From the NCBI GenBank assembly GCA_964569265.1, contig CAZMTO010000007.1, forward strand, positions 1 through 64,000: 64,000 bases of DNA. Direction: 5' to 3'. A program made the translations under genes and the position numbers. Below are positions 8,348 through 17,741 of the stretch, in pieces; position 1 is the stretch's first letter, and the number at the start of each line of letters is the position of its first letter. Source of the stretch: Avidehalobacter sp964569265. Its GTDB lineage: Bacteria > Bacillota > Dehalobacteriia > UBA4068 > UBA4997. Under the pieces are notes generated by a model. The model had not been told where the DNA came from. It saw only the letters and a program-made list of their open reading frames with translations, and ran no database searches.

Positions 8348-8367
8348 ATAACACATTTTATACATAT

Positions 8368-9180
8368 TTATTTATACACGGCAATGTCGCGTATATCTAC
8401 CACCCTAAGGCCAAACCGGCGCGCCTTGTCCCTTTGTTCTGCCAGCGCATAATCTAACGTGGCCACACTGTGAGAATCACTGTTTACCATTACCGGCGTA
8501 TCAGTATCACGCAAAATTTCCCACAGCCAATAATCCGGGTAGGGGCGCTGCTGTATGCCCCGCGCCATAGCCCCGGTATTTATTTCAAACACACATTTAC
8601 CGGCGTGGCGCATTAAAACTGCCGCCGCCATATCACGGTAACGCTTATCGGTTTCGTCAAACAGCACACCGCCGGCGTTATATTTGCATATCAAATCAAA
8701 ATGGCCGCAAATATCCGGGCAGCGTTCATCAAGCATTTGGTCTACCGCTGCAAAATACGCAGCCACATAGGCCCAAACATCGCCGCCAAAGGCACTGTTT
8801 ATAACCTGCATCGTAGCCGCAGCCGACATATCCACCGGCAAAGGGCTGCCATCAACCATAGCCAGGTTATGCACACTGCCGATAATATAGTCAAATTCAT
8901 CTTCTGCCGGCAGGCTGCTCATACTGTCTAATTCCAGCCCCAGGTATACGTCCATTTTGCCGGCATAGCGCTTGCGCTCGGCCAAAACATCACGCTTGTA
9001 GGCCGCCATAGCCTGCGGGTGCATACCAAAGCCATCTTTAAAGTAATAATCCACACAAAAGCTATGACCTGAAAACCCCAGCGCCCCAAAGCCCAGCGCC
9101 ATAGCCCGTGCCGCCATTTCTGCCGGGGTGTTGGCGCCGTCACAATAACAGGTATGGGTGTGGGCATTGCTCAAATTCAT
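8368..9180 (-). CDS. hisJ: Histidinol-phosphatase, PHP family (HisJ/HisK type)
   Basis: A 270-residue PHP-superfamily phosphatase that converts histidinol phosphate to histidinol. Metal ligands: NAHTHTCYCDG at the N terminus, GHSF, GSVHN in the middle and NSDSH near the C terminus. It replaces the HisB-N/HAD phosphatase and so completes the pathway, since the hisB here codes only for the dehydratase. Its ATG overlaps the hisIE stop (TAATG), with AGGAG about 10 bases upstream, so translation is coupled. It is the last gene of the his operon. Confidence 0.88.
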   Translation of the reverse strand: MNLSNAHTHTCYCDGANTPAEMAARAMALGFGALGFSGHSFCVDYYFKDGFGMHPQAMAAYKRDVLAERKRYAGKMDVYLGLELDSMSSLPAEDEFDYIIGSVHNLAMVDGSPLPVDMSAAATMQVINSAFGGDVWAYVAAYFAAVDQMLDERCPDICGHFDLICKYNAGGVLFDETDKRYRDMAAAVLMRHAGKCVFEINTGAMARGIQQRPYPDYWLWEILRDTDTPVMVNSDSHSVATLDYALAEQRDKARRFGLRVVDIRDIAVYK

Positions 9181-9815
9181 TACTGCATTTTCTCCTGTTT
9201 TACTTTATGGTCTATAATGTGACGCCGCCCCAGCTCCGCGCTTATATCTTCAAGCGGTATGCCGGCGGCCACCAGCATCACCATAATATGATAGCACAAA
9301 TCGGCAACCTCGTAAACCATCTCCGCTTTATCGTCATCTTTGGCGGCAATTATCACCTCGGTTGCTTCTTCGCCCACCTTTTTCAGTATCTTATCCATAC
9401 CCTTTTCAAACAGATATGATGTATAGCTGCCGGCCTGCGGGGCATCCATACGACCTTTAAGCAGGTTATACAGCCCCCGGTAGCTAAACTGCTGCACGGC
9501 TTCATCTACATATACCTGATTAAAAAAGCAGCTTTCGGCACCGGTATGGCAGGCAGGGCCTTCTTTAGACACACGCACCAACAGGGCATCTTCGTCACAA
9601 TCGGCGGTAATGCTTACAATATGCTGCACATTGCCGCTTTCTTCGCCTTTGCGCCACAGCTTTTGGCGACTGCGAGAATAAAAGCAGGTACGTTTTTCTG
9701 CCAGGCTTATGGCCAGGCTTTCTTCGTTCATATAGGCCAGGGTTAAAACCTGCCCGGTAGCATCATCCTGCACAATAGCCGGTATCAGGCCGTTTTCGTC
9801 AAATTTTAATGCCAT
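9180..9815 (-). CDS. hisIE: Bifunctional phosphoribosyl-AMP cyclohydrolase / phosphoribosyl-ATP pyrophosphatase
   Basis: A 211-residue fusion. HisI (about 1-105) shows SRSRQKLWRKGEESGN, DCDEDALLV and the zinc Cys cluster ACHTGAESCF. HisE (about 115-205) shows the helical MazG-like core with EEATEVIIAAKD. It catalyses steps 2 and 3 of histidine synthesis. The start ATG 9815 has AAGGAG upstream. It lies 60 bases after hisF, the widest gap but one inside the operon. Confidence 0.94.
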   Translation of the reverse strand: MALKFDENGLIPAIVQDDATGQVLTLAYMNEESLAISLAEKRTCFYSRSRQKLWRKGEESGNVQHIVSITADCDEDALLVRVSKEGPACHTGAESCFFNQVYVDEAVQQFSYRGLYNLLKGRMDAPQAGSYTSYLFEKGMDKILKKVGEEATEVIIAAKDDDKAEMVYEVADLCYHIMVMLVAAGIPLEDISAELGRRHIIDHKVKQEKMQ

Positions 9816-9875
9816 TATCTTACTCCTTAAAAATTATAAACTGCTGCAAAACCAACGTTATCACTGTTTGCCGCT

Positions 9876-10631
9876 TTAAAGCCGCACTTCTACGCCGTTA
9901 TCACGCAAAAATCTTTTTAAATCTTCTATCAGCACCTGCCTGTTATGGAAGATACCCGCCGCCAGCCCGGCATCTATACCCTTAAGCTTAAACAGCTCGG
10001 CAAAATCCTCAACACAGCCTGCACCGCCGCTGGCAATTATCGGCACATCGACCCGCGCTGCCACCGCCTTTAACAGGGGCAGGTCAAAACCGCCCTTAAC
10101 ACCGTCGGTATCTATCGAATTTACCACAATTTCTCCGGCACCGGCAGCCACGCCGCTAACCAGCCAATCAATAGCATTTATACCGGTATCCCGGCGGCCA
10201 CCTTGGCTAAATATGTGGTATTCGCCGTCTACCAGCTTTATATCGGCACTTAAAACCACACATTGGCTGCCGTATTTTTCAGCCGCTGCCGCTATCAGGC
10301 CGGGGTCGGCAATAGCGCCGCTATTAACACTCACTTTATCGGCACCCGCCTTTAACACCCGGTCAAAATCATCCAGTGTGCGTATGCCGCCGCCCACCGT
10401 TAAGGGTATAAACACCTGCTTGGCCACCTGCTTTAAAACGTCAATAAAAAGTCCGCGGCCCTCTACACTGGCTGTAATATCATAAAAAACCAGCTCATCC
10501 GCCCCCGACACATTATAAAAGCGTGCCATTTCTACAGGGTCGGCTACCGGGCGCAAACCTTTAAAATTTTGGCCCTTTACCACCATACCGTCTTTTATAT
10601 CCAAACAGGGTATTATGCGTTTGGTTATCAT
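9876..10631 (-). CDS. hisF: Imidazole glycerol phosphate synthase, cyclase subunit
   Basis: A 251-residue TIM barrel with MITKRIIPCLDIKDG (catalytic Asp at 11), the second Asp in VVLSADIK, and phosphate loops VGGGIRT and ASGGAG. It takes ammonia from HisH and makes imidazole glycerol phosphate and AICAR. The start overlaps the hisA stop by four bases (ATGA). Confidence 0.96.
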   Translation of the reverse strand: MITKRIIPCLDIKDGMVVKGQNFKGLRPVADPVEMARFYNVSGADELVFYDITASVEGRGLFIDVLKQVAKQVFIPLTVGGGIRTLDDFDRVLKAGADKVSVNSGAIADPGLIAAAAEKYGSQCVVLSADIKLVDGEYHIFSQGGRRDTGINAIDWLVSGVAAGAGEIVVNSIDTDGVKGGFDLPLLKAVAARVDVPIIASGGAGCVEDFAELFKLKGIDAGLAAGIFHNRQVLIEDLKRFLRDNGVEVRL

Positions 10632-11356
10632 TCAACCGCCCCCTTTGCCCGGCTAAGCAGGTCGCTCAAATCCAGCTTGCCGGTATAAAGCGCCTTGCCC
10701 ACAATTACCCCGCTTACGCCAATAGCCGCCAGCTCGCTTATTTCTTCGGCAAAGCTTACCCCGCCGCTGGCCACAATGTTTAAGCCTTCTATTTTTACCA
10801 GCTCTTTATACAGTGCCAAATTTGTACCGCCCAAAGCACCGTCTTTGGCAATATCGGTAACAATAACGGTTTTTACACCAACCGCCGCCAGTTCACGGCA
10901 AAAATCGGCAGTTTTAAGCTCAGTGGTTTCTAACCAGCCGTTTACCGCCACCAAGCCGTCCTTGGCATCTACCCCAACAACAATCTTTTCACCGTATTTG
11001 GCCGCCATAGCCTGCACAAACTGCGGGTCTTTTACCGCTGCGGTACCCAAAATTACCCGCCACACGCCCAGGCTTAAATAGGCTTTTATACGTTCTTCAT
11101 CGCGTATGCCGCCGCCTACTTCTATTTTAAGGCCGCTGTTTTGCGCCAAAGCTTTAACCGTGGCAAAGTTTGTCATCTCGCCGGCTTTGGCTCCGTCCAA
11201 ATCTACCACGTGCAGGCACCGGGCACCGGCCTGCTTAAAGGCTGCCGCCTGCATTAAAGGGTCGGCATTATACACCGTTACGCGGTCATAATCTCCCTGC
11301 GTAAGCCTGACGGCCTTGCCGCCCAGCAAATCTATCGCCGGAAATATCTCCATCAT
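10628..11356 (-). CDS. hisA: ProFAR isomerase (1-(5-phosphoribosyl)-5-[(5-phosphoribosylamino)methylideneamino]imidazole-4-carboxamide isomerase)
   Basis: A 242-residue TIM barrel related to HisF, with FPAIDLLGGKAVRLTQG (catalytic Asp), VGGGIRD, a second acidic position in IVTDIAKDG and ASGGV. AAGGAGG lies seven bases before ATG 11356; a second ATG follows at once, so the exact start could be one codon later. Confidence 0.95.
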   Translation of the reverse strand: MMEIFPAIDLLGGKAVRLTQGDYDRVTVYNADPLMQAAAFKQAGARCLHVVDLDGAKAGEMTNFATVKALAQNSGLKIEVGGGIRDEERIKAYLSLGVWRVILGTAAVKDPQFVQAMAAKYGEKIVVGVDAKDGLVAVNGWLETTELKTADFCRELAAVGVKTVIVTDIAKDGALGGTNLALYKELVKIEGLNIVASGGVSFAEEISELAAIGVSGVIVGKALYTGKLDLSDLLSRAKGAVE

Positions 11357-11368
11357 AAGCTTACCTCC

Positions 11369-11977
11369 TTACAGTTCGGCCCATGCCTTTAACAGGCTAA
11401 GCCCCACCTGTCCGCTTTTTTCCGGATGAAACTGCATACCGACAACATTGCCCCGGCGCACCGCCGCCGTAACAGGTATGCCATAATCAGCCACCGCCAC
11501 GGTATCTGCCGCGCAGTTTTTAGCCCAAAAGCTGTGTACAAAATAAACATAATCACACTGACGACAATACTTAAACAACGGCTCATCGGGCTTTAGCTGC
11601 AAGCTGTTCCAGCCAATATGCGGCACCTTTAAGCCGCACGGCAAATCGTCTTTAAGTGCTTCTACCGTGCCGGATATTAACCCCAGCCCCTTATGTTCAC
11701 CAAACTCATAGCTTTTATCAAACAATAGCTGCATACCCAAACATATGCCCAGCAGTGGTTTGCCGTCTTTTGCCATACGCTTTATCTCGTCTGCCAGCCC
11801 GCCCTGTGCAAGCCTAGCCGCCGCGTCGCCAAAGGCACCAACGCCCGGCAGTATCAATCTGTCTGCCGCCGCCAGCTCCGCCGGGTTATTGGTTATTTTG
11901 TGTGCCAACCCCAAATATGTTAACGATGATGACAGTGAAAACAAATTACCCACACCGTAATCAATAATTGCTATCAA
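11369..11977 (-). CDS. hisH: Imidazole glycerol phosphate synthase, glutamine amidotransferase subunit
   Basis: A 202-residue class I amidotransferase with the nucleophile in GICLGMQLLF and His/Glu in MQFHPEKSG. It supplies ammonia to HisF. The gene starts at TTG 11977 with AAGGGGG eight bases upstream; no ATG or GTG in frame fits. It lies 12 bases after hisB. Confidence 0.94.
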   Translation of the reverse strand: MIAIIDYGVGNLFSLSSSLTYLGLAHKITNNPAELAAADRLILPGVGAFGDAAARLAQGGLADEIKRMAKDGKPLLGICLGMQLLFDKSYEFGEHKGLGLISGTVEALKDDLPCGLKVPHIGWNSLQLKPDEPLFKYCRQCDYVYFVHSFWAKNCAADTVAVADYGIPVTAAVRRGNVVGMQFHPEKSGQVGLSLLKAWAEL

Positions 11978-11989
11978 AACACTGCCCCC

Positions 11990-12577
11990 TTATAACACAC
12001 CCTTGGTAGAAGGTATTTTGTCGGCCAAAGCCGGGTCTGTAGCCACGGCAATTTTAAGCGCCCGCCCCAGCCCTTTAAAGCAGGCTTCTAAAATATGGTG
12101 GCAGTTGTGCCCCGCCAGCAATTTAAAATGCAGCGTAAGGCCGGCCTCACGCGCCATAGCCAGCATAAATTCTTCGGCCAGTTCGGTATCAAAATCACCG
12201 ACTTTGGCTGCCGGCAGCACAACATCCCAATTAAGGTAACTGCGCCCGGAGGCATCCAGTGCCACCAGCACCAGTGCTTCGTCCATAGGCAGCATAAAAT
12301 TGCCATACCTGTTTATGCCGCGCTTATCACCCAGGGCTGCCTTTAGGGCCTGCCCCAGCACTATGCCTGTATCTTCGGTAGTGTGATGATAATCTACCTC
12401 AACATCACCCCTGCACACCAACTGCAAATCAAAACCGCTGTGGGCTGCCAGCAAAGTAAGCATATGGTTTAAAAACGGGCAGCCGCTGTCAATATCAGCC
12501 ACACCGTTGCCGTCTAAGCAAAGGGCCAGCTTTATTTCAGTTTCGGCAGTATTGCGTTCTATTTGTGCCTTACGCAT
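11990..12577 (-). CDS. hisB: Imidazoleglycerol-phosphate dehydratase
   Basis: A 195-residue monofunctional dehydratase with the duplicated metal-binding motifs DYHHTTED and GHNCHHILEA. There is no HAD phosphatase domain, in keeping with the PHP phosphatase at the operon end. The start ATG 12577 has AAGGAG upstream. Confidence 0.95.
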   Translation of the reverse strand: MRKAQIERNTAETEIKLALCLDGNGVADIDSGCPFLNHMLTLLAAHSGFDLQLVCRGDVEVDYHHTTEDTGIVLGQALKAALGDKRGINRYGNFMLPMDEALVLVALDASGRSYLNWDVVLPAAKVGDFDTELAEEFMLAMAREAGLTLHFKLLAGHNCHHILEACFKGLGRALKIAVATDPALADKIPSTKGVL

Positions 12578-12609
12578 AAAGATCTCTCCTTAAAAAACGT
12601 TAAAATAAA

Positions 12610-13671
12610 TTATAATTCCGCCAAAATCGCCGCAGTCTGTTCCAACAGAGCTGTCATTTCGGTATGGCTGCCAATAGTTATGCGCACATAATTTTTTATC
12701 CGCGGCTCGTTAAACCAACGCACCAAAATACCGCGCTGCTTTAACTTTTTATAATACTCCTCACCGCTTATTTTATCGGCGGCAACCAGCAAAAAGTTAG
12801 CCATACCGGGCAAAACCGTAAAGCCCAACTTTTGCAGCCCTTTAGCCGTAAATTCCCGGTCGGATATAATTTTTTGGCAACATTCCGCAAAATACGGCTT
12901 GTTGCGCATAGCAGCCGCCGCCAGCTTTTGCGACAGCCGATTAACGTTGTACGGATTAAACGAAAATTTTACCGTATTTAAATCAGCAATAAGCTCCGGG
13001 CTGCCCAGCGCCATACCCACGCGCGCTCCGGCAAGCTGTCGGCTTTTAGAAAACGTTTGTACCACCAGCAAATTGGGGTATTTATCAATAAGCGCCACCG
13101 CACTGCTGCCGCCAAAATCCACATATGCTTCGTCCACTATCACCACATCATCGGGATGCGCCTGCAATATCTGCTCAATTTTAGCCAATGGCATATTTAT
13201 ACCCGTTATGGCATTGGGGTTAGCCAGCACCACCTGTTCTCCCGGCAGCAAATAATCCTCAGGGCAAACAGCAAATGTATCGGTAAGCGGCACCACACGG
13301 GCCGGTATGCCAAACAGCCCAGCAAACACGCTGTAAAATGCATAGGTAATATCCGGAAAAGCCATTCTTCTTCCACGGCCAAAAGCCATAAAAGCAAACG
13401 CCAGCACTTCGTCAGAACCGTTGCCTACAAACACGTTTTGCGGCTGCAAATTATAATATCCGGCAATAGCCTGCGTTAAATCGTCGGCAGCAGGGTCACT
13501 GTACAAACGCAGGCCAGCAGCATCTTCGGCCGCCAGAATCCGGGCAACCTCCGGCGCCGGAGCATAGGGACTTTCGTTAGTATTAAGCTTAATAAACTTA
13601 CCGCCCTGCAGCTGTTCGCCCGGCGTATACGGCGTTAAAGCCGCCAACTGCGGGCTTAAAAATCTGCTCAT
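12610..13671 (-). CDS. hisC: Histidinol-phosphate aminotransferase
   Basis: A 353-residue fold-type I PLP enzyme. The PLP lysine is in QTFSKSRQLAGARVG; substrate and cofactor contacts include NTNESPY, NGSDEVLA and VDEAYVDF. The start ATG 13671 has AAGGAG upstream. Confidence 0.94.
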   Translation of the reverse strand: MSRFLSPQLAALTPYTPGEQLQGGKFIKLNTNESPYAPAPEVARILAAEDAAGLRLYSDPAADDLTQAIAGYYNLQPQNVFVGNGSDEVLAFAFMAFGRGRRMAFPDITYAFYSVFAGLFGIPARVVPLTDTFAVCPEDYLLPGEQVVLANPNAITGINMPLAKIEQILQAHPDDVVIVDEAYVDFGGSSAVALIDKYPNLLVVQTFSKSRQLAGARVGMALGSPELIADLNTVKFSFNPYNVNRLSQKLAAAAMRNKPYFAECCQKIISDREFTAKGLQKLGFTVLPGMANFLLVAADKISGEEYYKKLKQRGILVRWFNEPRIKNYVRITIGSHTEMTALLEQTAAILAEL

Positions 13672-13713
13672 AATGTTCTCCTTATAATTTTACCAAATAG
13701 TTTTACCAACCGC

Positions 13714-15006
13714 CTATTTATACTGCTTTTGCTTGCCAAATCTTACGGCTACGCTTTGGGCGTGTGCCTGCAAGCCCTCGCGTTCGGCAAAATCTATTAT
13801 ACGGTCACTTACTTTCTCCAACGCGGCTTGGGGGTAATAAATAAAGCTGCTCTTTTTTACAAAATCATCCACCGACAAAGGGCTGGAAAAACGCGCCGTG
13901 CCGCTGGTGGGCAGGGTGTGGTTAGGCCCGGCCAGATAATCGCCCAGAGCCTCCGGAACATTTTTACCCAAAAATATGGATCCGGCGTTTTTAATATCCT
14001 CTAACAGAGAAAACGGCTCGTCCACACAAACCTCAAGGTGTTCCGGCGCAATAGCATTTGCTGCCGCCACCGCCGCGGCCATATCATCGGCCACAATAAT
14101 TTTACCGTTGGTGTCTATGCTGGCGCGGGCAATTTCTTCTCGCGGCAAAAGCGGTATCTGGCGTTCCAATTCTTCGGCCACTGCCTGTGCCAGCTTTTCT
14201 CCGGTGGTTATAAGCACCGCCGTTGCCAGTTTATCGTGTTCGGCCTGGCTCAGCATATCTGCCGCCACAAATTCCGGGTTACAATTTTCATCCGCCAGCA
14301 CCAAAATTTCGCTGGGGCCGGCTATCATATCAATATCCACCAAACCGTAAACCTTGCGCTTGGCTGTAGCCACAAACACATTGCCCGGCCCGACAATTTT
14401 ATCCACCTTTGGTACACTTTCCGTACCGTAGGCCAATGCGGCAACAGCCTGCGCACCGCCCACCTTAAATATGCGGTTTACACCGGCCACCTTGGCCGCC
14501 GCCAAAATAGCCGGGGCAATTTTGCCCTGAGCATTGGGCGGGGTAGTCATTACAATTTCCGACACACCTGCCAGCTTGGCCGGCACGGCGTTCATAAGTA
14601 CGCTGCTGGGGTAGCTGGCCGTACCGCCCGGCACATACAAACCGGCACGTTCTATGGGGGTGTATTTTTGGCCTAACACCACACCGCCGGCTTCGGTAAT
14701 AACAAAATTTTTCTGTATCTGCTGAGAATGAAACCGGCTGATGTTGTCGCAGGCAATTTGCAGCGTTTTAATAAATTCCTCGTCCATCTGGGCAAAGGCC
14801 TCGTCAATTTCCGCCTCGCTTACCTCTAAAGCCGACAACTTGGCTTTATCAAACTTTTCACCATACATCAACAGCGCTTTATCACCGTTAGCCCGCACAT
14901 TAGCTATAATTTCGTCAACAATGGCATCTACACCTTTTTCTTCACGGATATCGCGGTTTAAAATTTCATTAAGCGGAATTTCCGCCAGCTTATACTGTTT
15001 TATCAT
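13714..15006 (-). CDS. hisD: Histidinol dehydrogenase
   Basis: A 430-residue zinc enzyme that oxidises histidinol to histidine in two steps. Signatures: PGGTASYPSSVLMN, GPGNVFVA, MLSQAEHD, APEHLEV and GPNHTLPTSGTARF. GGGAGG precedes ATG 15006. Confidence 0.96.
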   Translation of the reverse strand: MIKQYKLAEIPLNEILNRDIREEKGVDAIVDEIIANVRANGDKALLMYGEKFDKAKLSALEVSEAEIDEAFAQMDEEFIKTLQIACDNISRFHSQQIQKNFVITEAGGVVLGQKYTPIERAGLYVPGGTASYPSSVLMNAVPAKLAGVSEIVMTTPPNAQGKIAPAILAAAKVAGVNRIFKVGGAQAVAALAYGTESVPKVDKIVGPGNVFVATAKRKVYGLVDIDMIAGPSEILVLADENCNPEFVAADMLSQAEHDKLATAVLITTGEKLAQAVAEELERQIPLLPREEIARASIDTNGKIIVADDMAAAVAAANAIAPEHLEVCVDEPFSLLEDIKNAGSIFLGKNVPEALGDYLAGPNHTLPTSGTARFSSPLSVDDFVKKSSFIYYPQAALEKVSDRIIDFAEREGLQAHAQSVAVRFGKQKQYK

Positions 15007-15023
15007 TGTAAGTTCCTCCCTGT

Positions 15024-15641
15024 TTAAATAACCTGCATCAATTTGCCAAGCATCGTATCAATTTCATCATATTTAAATTTATAGGCCGCCTTGTTGGCTA
15101 TAAACCGCGCACTCACCGGCACCACTTCGGCCAGCACGCGCAGGTTGTTTTCTTTTAGCGTTGTGCCGCTTTCCACAATATCCACTATTACATCTGAAAG
15201 CCCCAACAGCGGTGCCAGTTCAATGCTGCCGTTAAGCTTAATTATCTCTATCTCGCGGTTATGGGCGGCATAGTAGCCTTTGGCAATATTAACAAATTTG
15301 GTAGCCACACGCAGCCGTCGGTCGGTATCCTCGCGGTAATCGTTTTTACCGGCCACACACACGCGGCACTTGCCAATACCCAAGTCCAGCAGCTCATAAA
15401 CATCGGCAGCACTTTCCAGCAAAATATCCTTGCCGACAATGCCGACATCAGCCGCACCGTGTTCCACGTAAATAGCCACATCACTGGGCTTTACCAAAAA
15501 ATAACGCACGCCGCGCTCGGTGTTTTCAAATACAAGCTGGCGGTTATCCTGATAAATTTCGCGGCAATCGTAGCCCACCGCATCTAACATTTCGTAAACC
15601 TTATCACCCAAGCGCCCCTTGGGCAGGGCTATGTTCAACAT
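15024..15641 (-). CDS. hisG: ATP phosphoribosyltransferase, short catalytic subunit
   Basis: A 205-residue short-form HisG (ALPKGRLGDKVYEM at the N terminus, DIVESGTTLKENNL phosphate loop). The short form lacks the C-terminal regulatory domain and works with HisZ, whose gene overlaps this one by seven bases. It catalyses the first and feedback-controlled step. Confidence 0.95.
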   Translation of the reverse strand: MLNIALPKGRLGDKVYEMLDAVGYDCREIYQDNRQLVFENTERGVRYFLVKPSDVAIYVEHGAADVGIVGKDILLESAADVYELLDLGIGKCRVCVAGKNDYREDTDRRLRVATKFVNIAKGYYAAHNREIEIIKLNGSIELAPLLGLSDVIVDIVESGTTLKENNLRVLAEVVPVSARFIANKAAYKFKYDEIDTMLGKLMQVI

Positions 15642-16735
15642 TCTTTTACTGCCCCCTTACTAATGTGCAAATGCTGCTTAAAGCGCAAATCCGGCGGCAT
15701 AACCGGCGCCACGCGCACCGCCTTGCCTGCCGCAGTAAGCTGCTTTGCCTGTGCCAGCACCGCTGCAGCGCCTTCCGCCTCGTCATAAGACAACCAAACG
15801 TCCACATCAAACTCACGCGGCTCTACCGGCAGGCGCTCCAGCTCGTCAAGATACACCGCAAAGCCAACCGCACCGCTGTTACGCCCAAGCTGGCGCATCA
15901 TACTGTCGTATCTGCCGCCGGACAACACCGGCCGCGGCAGCCCTGCCAAATAGCCACGCAGCAGCACCCCGTCATAAAATTCGGTAGCATTAAGCAGGCT
16001 TAAATCCAACCTTACGTTAGCATCATCACCAAGGGCCGCACACAGGGCTTTAAGCTCATCTAACGCTGCCTGCATACGCCGCCCGGTGCAAATATCTTCA
16101 GCCTTGGCAAGCACCGCCTTTGGCTCACCGGATAATTCCAGCAACAGCAGCAAACGCTTTAAGTCGGCACTGCCCAAATTGGTTTTAGCCGCCGCTGCCG
16201 CCAGCAAATGCGGGCTTTTGGCCGCCAGCGCCTCGCCTATAAGGGCACGCTCCGGCTTAGTAAGCTCCAGCTTATCCAACAGGCCGCACACAAAGCCCAT
16301 ATGGCCAATTTCCAGCAGGTAAGCATCACCGCACGCCGCCAAAGATTGCTGCGCCAGCATTACCACCTCGGCCACGGCATAGGCATCTACCTGCCCCATA
16401 TATTCCAGCCCCATCTGGTTTATTTCTTTAAAAGTATTGCTTTCCTTGCTCTCGCGATACACAGTTTCTATATAATAGGCTTTGGCAATTTCACCATCGG
16501 GCGCATTTTTTATAATACTCAGGGTAACATCCGGCCGCAAAGCCAGCAGCCGCCCGTCCAAATCGGTAAAGCTTAATATTTTTTCTCCGGATAAAAAGCT
16601 TTTATATTGCAGATAAAGGCTGTATTCTTCAAAATTGCTTACCTTATATTTGCGGTAGCCATAAAGCTCGTATAAACGGCGCAGCACCAACATAACACGC
16701 TCCTCCGGGCGGCGCAGGTCAAAATCCAGCTTCAT
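15635..16735 (-). CDS. hisZ: ATP phosphoribosyltransferase regulatory subunit
   Basis: A 366-residue class II aminoacyl-tRNA synthetase paralogue related to the HisRS catalytic core (DLRRPEERVMLVLRRLYELYGY, then DLDGRLLALRPDVTLSII). It lacks a HisRS anticodon domain and is paired with short HisG, so it is HisZ and not HisRS. It is the first gene of the operon, with AAAGGAGG upstream of ATG 16735. Confidence 0.93.
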   Translation of the reverse strand: MKLDFDLRRPEERVMLVLRRLYELYGYRKYKVSNFEEYSLYLQYKSFLSGEKILSFTDLDGRLLALRPDVTLSIIKNAPDGEIAKAYYIETVYRESKESNTFKEINQMGLEYMGQVDAYAVAEVVMLAQQSLAACGDAYLLEIGHMGFVCGLLDKLELTKPERALIGEALAAKSPHLLAAAAAKTNLGSADLKRLLLLLELSGEPKAVLAKAEDICTGRRMQAALDELKALCAALGDDANVRLDLSLLNATEFYDGVLLRGYLAGLPRPVLSGGRYDSMMRQLGRNSGAVGFAVYLDELERLPVEPREFDVDVWLSYDEAEGAAAVLAQAKQLTAAGKAVRVAPVMPPDLRFKQHLHISKGAVKEC

Positions 16736-16774
16736 TGCTTCTCCTCCTTTATTCGTTTACCGTTTTACCGTTTT

Positions 16775-16793
16775 ATTACTTTAATACAGTAAT
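16775..16793. promoter_or_regulatory. Inverted repeat at the his transcription start, possible operator
   Basis: ATTACT, seven bases, AGTAAT. It starts just downstream of the his -10 and covers the expected start point near 16795. A repressor site is plausible. No T-box-like leader fits the roughly 60-base his leader. Confidence 0.4.
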
Positions 16794-16800
16794 TAAACAA

Positions 16801-16829
16801 AGTATAGCACACAGCTTGGCTTTGTGCAA
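16801..16829 (-). promoter_or_regulatory. Sigma-A promoter of the his operon
   Basis: On the minus strand, TTGCAC (16824-16829), a 17-base spacer and TATACT (16801-16806). The leader to hisZ is about 60 bases. Confidence 0.8.
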
Positions 16830-16924
16830 GTATTTTACGCAAAAAAATCTAATCAGCAGGCAAATTTTTTGTTGCCAAAGTGCATTTACAGCCCCAATGC
16901 CGGGCAATAATTTACCCTAAAACC

Positions 16925-16954
16925 TTGCGCAGCCATAGGTTTTTGTGTTATGCT
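16925..16954 (+). promoter_or_regulatory. Possible promoter of the methionine synthase locus
   Basis: TTGCGC, 18 bases, TATGCT, about 65 bases before ATG 17020. A plausible but weak match; no riboswitch was recognised in this short leader. Confidence 0.35.
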
Positions 16955-17019
16955 TATTAAATATACAGCTTTTATGATAATTTTTACTAATTTATACCAA
17001 GTTTATACCGAGGTTTGCC

Positions 17020-17721
17020 ATGCTCGAAATTGCCGTAACCAATTTAAATATTAACCGCGCCGAAGCACTGCGCTACCTGCGCCTGCCGCAGGGCTTAGAT
17101 GAACATATGCTGCCGGCCGATATTATACAGCAGTTAGACGAAGCCGAGCAGGCTGTTTTGCAGGCTGCCGAACCGCGTTTTGTCTGGCGGGAATTTGCCT
17201 TAGAACATACACCGGGCGGCATAAGCCTTGGCAACACGGCGCTGGTTTTGCCCGGCAGCGATATTGCCCGGCTGTTAAACCAAAGCAGCACCTGCCTGCT
17301 GCTGGCGGCAACACTTGGTTTGGCCTGCGACGAGCTTATACGCCGCACCGAACCAGTAGATATGAGCCGCGCCCTGATGTTAGATGCCTTTGCCAGTGCC
17401 GCTGTTGAAAATCTGTGTGATCAGGTACAAGCCCAACTTGCCAACTATTACGCCGCAAAGCAGCTATATATAACCGACCGCTTTAGTCCGGGCTACGGCA
17501 ACCTGCCTATTGGCCTGCAAAAGCCCCTGTGTGCCGCCTTAAATGCACAGCGCCGCATTGGGCTTACCGTAAGCAACAGCGGCATACTGCTGCCGCGCAA
17601 GTCGGTAACGGCTGTAATGGGCCTAAGCCCCACCCCCACCGACCACCGCCAACATAATTGCAGCACCTGCAATATGCAAGCCGCCTGCCCCTATAAAAAA
17701 GCCGGCAAATTATGTGATTAA
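17020..17721 (+). CDS. MetH reactivation protein (AdoMet-binding activation domain as a separate protein)
   Basis: A 233-residue stand-alone homologue of the C-terminal activation domain of cobalamin-dependent methionine synthase, which uses AdoMet and reduction to rescue oxidised cob(II)alamin. The RFSPGYGNLP motif matches the RxxPGY AdoMet-binding signature. A C-terminal Cys cluster (CSTCNMQAACPY, then LC) is found in the stand-alone forms and could bind a metal or Fe-S centre. It lies 20 bases before metH, which lacks this domain. GAGG precedes ATG 17020. Confidence 0.83.
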   Translation: MLEIAVTNLNINRAEALRYLRLPQGLDEHMLPADIIQQLDEAEQAVLQAAEPRFVWREFALEHTPGGISLGNTALVLPGSDIARLLNQSSTCLLLAATLGLACDELIRRTEPVDMSRALMLDAFASAAVENLCDQVQAQLANYYAAKQLYITDRFSPGYGNLPIGLQKPLCAALNAQRRIGLTVSNSGILLPRKSVTAVMGLSPTPTDHRQHNCSTCNMQAACPYKKAGKLCD

Positions 17722-17741
17722 ACCAATAAGGAGCTACCCCT

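Noticed and set aside
16736..16830. T-box or other leader RNA upstream of hisZ
   Set aside because: The leader from the mapped promoter is only about 60 bases and has no T-box sequence or terminator.
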